Source of the DNA: Bacillus litorisediminis
GTDB lineage: Bacteria; Bacillota; Bacilli; Bacillales; JC228
Assembly (NCBI RefSeq): GCF_022808645.1
Contig: NZ_JAKZKT010000022.1
Coordinates: forward strand, 1-64,000
DNA: 64,000 nucleotides
Direction: 5' to 3'
Below the pieces are notes generated by a model. It searched no databases. It was not told the DNA's origin and saw only the letters and a program-made list of their open reading frames with translations. Shown here in pieces: positions 62,516-64,000 of the stretch. The position numbers and the translations under genes are program-made. Each line of letters opens with the position of its first letter. Position 1 is the first letter of the stretch.

Positions 62516-63511
62516 ATGAAAAAGTATGTACCCCTGCTTATTATTTTACTGACGCTAGTGATTAGTGGCTGCGCAAATCTGGCAACAGGAAAAAATACAG
62601 ACGCAGAATATGTTTTGAGATTAGGCCACTTACAGACAGAGACTCACTCTTACCACAAAGGTGCTATAAAATTTAAAGAATTAGTCGAGAGCAAATCAGA
62701 TGGAAGAATTCGAATTGACATTTTTCCAAGCAGTCAGCTAGGAAACGGAAGAGATCAAATTGAAGGAGCGCAGATTGGCTCGATTCACTTTCATATTGGA
62801 TCTGTTGCCCCTGTTACGAATTTTGCTCCAAAGTTTAATGTATTGAATATGCCATATCTATTTGAAAGCCGGGAACACGCATTTAAGGTCTTGGATGGCG
62901 AGATTGGCGAGGAACTTTCTGCCGATTTGGCTAATAGAGGCTTAATGAATTTAGGTTTCATGGAAAATGGCTGGAGACATATGACTAACAATGAACGACC
63001 AATCAAAACTGCTGCAGATGCTGCTAATTTAAAACTGAGAATACAGGAATCTCCTCCTTATATTGCTTTTATTAATGCGATTGGGTCGACACCTGTTCCT
63101 ATTCCATTTGGAGAACTTTATACAGCATTAGAACAAAATGTTGTAGATGGCCAGGAGAACCCGCTTGCTCAAATATATTTAAATAAATTTCACGAAGTAC
63201 AGCAATATTTGACATTAACCTATCACAATTATGACGCCGCCGTATTTATCATGAGTAAAACCACATTTGACACATTACCCACAGAACTTCAAAAAATCAT
63301 AAATGACTCTGCAAAAGAAGCCATTGATTATCAAAGACAAATAGCGTTGGAGGATGAGGAGGTACTGCTGGAAAATTTAAGAAACAGTGATATTGAAATT
63401 GAAGAAAACCCAGATCTTCAGTCCTTTAGAGAAGCGGTTCAGCCAGTATACGAAGAATTTGAAGAATCACTGGGCAAGGAGCTATTTGAGAAAATCGAAA
63501 GCCTTAAGTAA
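62516..63511 (+). CDS. dctP: TRAP transporter substrate-binding lipoprotein (DctP type)
   Basis: A 331-residue solute receptor. The N-terminal signal KKYVPLLIILLTLVISGC ends in a lipobox (VISGC), so it is anchored outside the membrane. The DctP fold is shown by SQLGNGRDQIEGAQIGSIHF, KLRIQESPPYIAFINAIGST with the carboxylate-binding Arg, and GELYTALEQNVVDGQENPLA. TRAP receptors bind organic acids; in sulfolactate clusters of other bacteria a TRAP system imports sulfolactate. ATG at 62516 follows GGGAGGA. The DctQ gene follows after 21 bases. Confidence 0.92.
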   Translation: MKKYVPLLIILLTLVISGCANLATGKNTDAEYVLRLGHLQTETHSYHKGAIKFKELVESKSDGRIRIDIFPSSQLGNGRDQIEGAQIGSIHFHIGSVAPVTNFAPKFNVLNMPYLFESREHAFKVLDGEIGEELSADLANRGLMNLGFMENGWRHMTNNERPIKTAADAANLKLRIQESPPYIAFINAIGSTPVPIPFGELYTALEQNVVDGQENPLAQIYLNKFHEVQQYLTLTYHNYDAAVFIMSKTTFDTLPTELQKIINDSAKEAIDYQRQIALEDEEVLLENLRNSDIEIEENPDLQSFREAVQPVYEEFEESLGKELFEKIESLK

Positions 63512-63532
63512 AGGTGCGGAGGTGTGGTGAAT

Positions 63533-64000
63533 TTGAAGGACATATTCGGCAAAACGAGCGAAACGATTAATAAATACAGCAAAATGCTGATCATTATACT
63601 ATTTGCTGTAGCTTTTTTAGCGACTGTTTACCAAGTAATTTCGCGTTTCATTTTACAGAGTTCATTTGTACAAAATATTTTCCCGATGGTTGACTTTTCC
63701 ATTTTTAATTTTAGCTGGATAGAAGAGCTAATTCGTTACTTGTTTATATGGATTGTGTTTTTAGGCATTGGGGTTGTGTATAAGAGTAAAGAGCATGCAC
63801 AGGTAGAACTTTTGCATCATTATTCGCCCGAAAAATGGAAGAATCGGATTAGTTTATTTATTGAAATTGTAAATTCTGCAGTTTTTGTGTTCTTAATCAT
63901 GTACGGTTGGAGTATTTTAAAATTTACGAGTCAGCAAATTTCTCCTTCTATGGGGTTGAATATGACCCTCATTTATTCTGCAGTATTAGTCAGTTCGATA
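63533..64000 (+). CDS. TRAP transporter small permease (DctQ type), 3' end outside window
   Basis: Open from TTG 63533 to the window end (156 codons). Helices: MLIIILFAVAFLATVYQVIS, LIRYLFIWIVFLGIGVVY, an amphipathic stretch, VNSAVFVFLIMYGWSILKF and a final one beginning MTLIYSAVL. ELIRYLFIWIVFLG and the following KEHAQVE segment are typical of DctQ. TTG at 63533 has GGAGGTG about 8 bases before it; GTG at 63527 is too close to that RBS. It forms the membrane part with a DctM expected beyond the window. Confidence 0.88.
   Translation, partial: MKDIFGKTSETINKYSKMLIIILFAVAFLATVYQVISRFILQSSFVQNIFPMVDFSIFNFSWIEELIRYLFIWIVFLGIGVVYKSKEHAQVELLHHYSPEKWKNRISLFIEIVNSAVFVFLIMYGWSILKFTSQQISPSMGLNMTLIYSAVLVSSI

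Noticed and set aside
1-64000. tRNA or rRNA genes and prophage
   Set aside because: No cloverleaf, rRNA-like or phage structural sequence was recognised by eye.

Overview
The window is a low-GC Gram-positive chromosome segment from an endospore-forming Bacillaceae member. The evidence is the B. subtilis-like gene order nusB-folD-xseA-xseB-ispA-dxs-yqxC-ahrC-recN-spoIVB-spo0A, the spo0A/spoIVB sporulation genes themselves, a sigma-54/BkdR-driven bkd operon, brxB(yqiW), yqjA, yqjH(dinB), zwf and rnz in the usual order, AGGAGG ribosome-binding sites, frequent TTG starts, and Bacillus-type hairpin repeats. Genus is not fixed by what I can see; a Neobacillus/Bacillus-like organism is likely.

Layout. 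(1) 1-266: 3' end of a group II intron (maturase tail plus domains V/VI) just upstream of nusB. (2) 370-12272: housekeeping and sporulation core; three ~118-bp tandem hairpin repeats separate recN from spoIVB, and Spo0A-box-like sites precede spo0A. (3) 12451-21912: YqiK-type phosphodiesterase, DUF2627 protein, BkdR, a textbook -24/-12 promoter and bcd-lpdV-bkdAA-bkdAB-bkdB; the ptb and buk genes found in B. subtilis are absent. (4) 22042-32929: OsmC protein, a two-component SSS symporter, a membrane protein, an acyl-CoA synthetase, a sirtuin, then mutA-mutB-meaB (methylmalonyl-CoA mutase and its GTPase). (5) 33158-35337: brxB, yqjA-like exporter, L,D-transpeptidase. (6) 35566-42445: a seven-gene operon with a PRD/PTS regulator, an ascorbate-family PTS (IIA, IIB, IIC), a phosphotriesterase-like lactonase, a creatininase-family hydrolase and a SIS-domain protein. 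(7) 42684-56243: the 31-residue Prli42 miniprotein, methylmalonyl-CoA epimerase and carboxyltransferase, M20 peptidase, orphan CheW, dinB, zwf, an ABC transporter whose permease gene is frameshifted, rnz, and a two-component system. (8) 56306-64000: a cluster that fits sulfolactate catabolism: SlcC-like and ComC-like dehydrogenases, SuyA/SuyB-like sulfo-lyase, a GntR/FCD regulator, a YeiH-family exporter and a TRAP transporter running off the end of the window.

How it works together. The bkd complex turns branched-chain 2-oxo acids into acyl-CoAs; without ptb/buk nearby these probably feed oxidation, and propionyl-CoA from valine/isoleucine could reach succinyl-CoA through the carboxyltransferase, epimerase, mutase and MeaB encoded here. 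The main discovery candidate is region 8: four 19-bp near-palindromes (consensus TGGTTGGGTCACYSAACCA) lie just downstream of the likely -10 boxes of slcC, suyA, the exporter operon and the TRAP operon, defining a compact regulon presumably controlled by the GntR protein in its middle. The logic would be: TRAP uptake of sulfolactate, SlcC/ComC interconversion of enantiomers through sulfopyruvate, SuyAB cleavage to pyruvate and sulfite, and sulfite removal by the YeiH-type exporter. The second is region 6, a PTS operon for an unidentified sugar-acid-like substrate.
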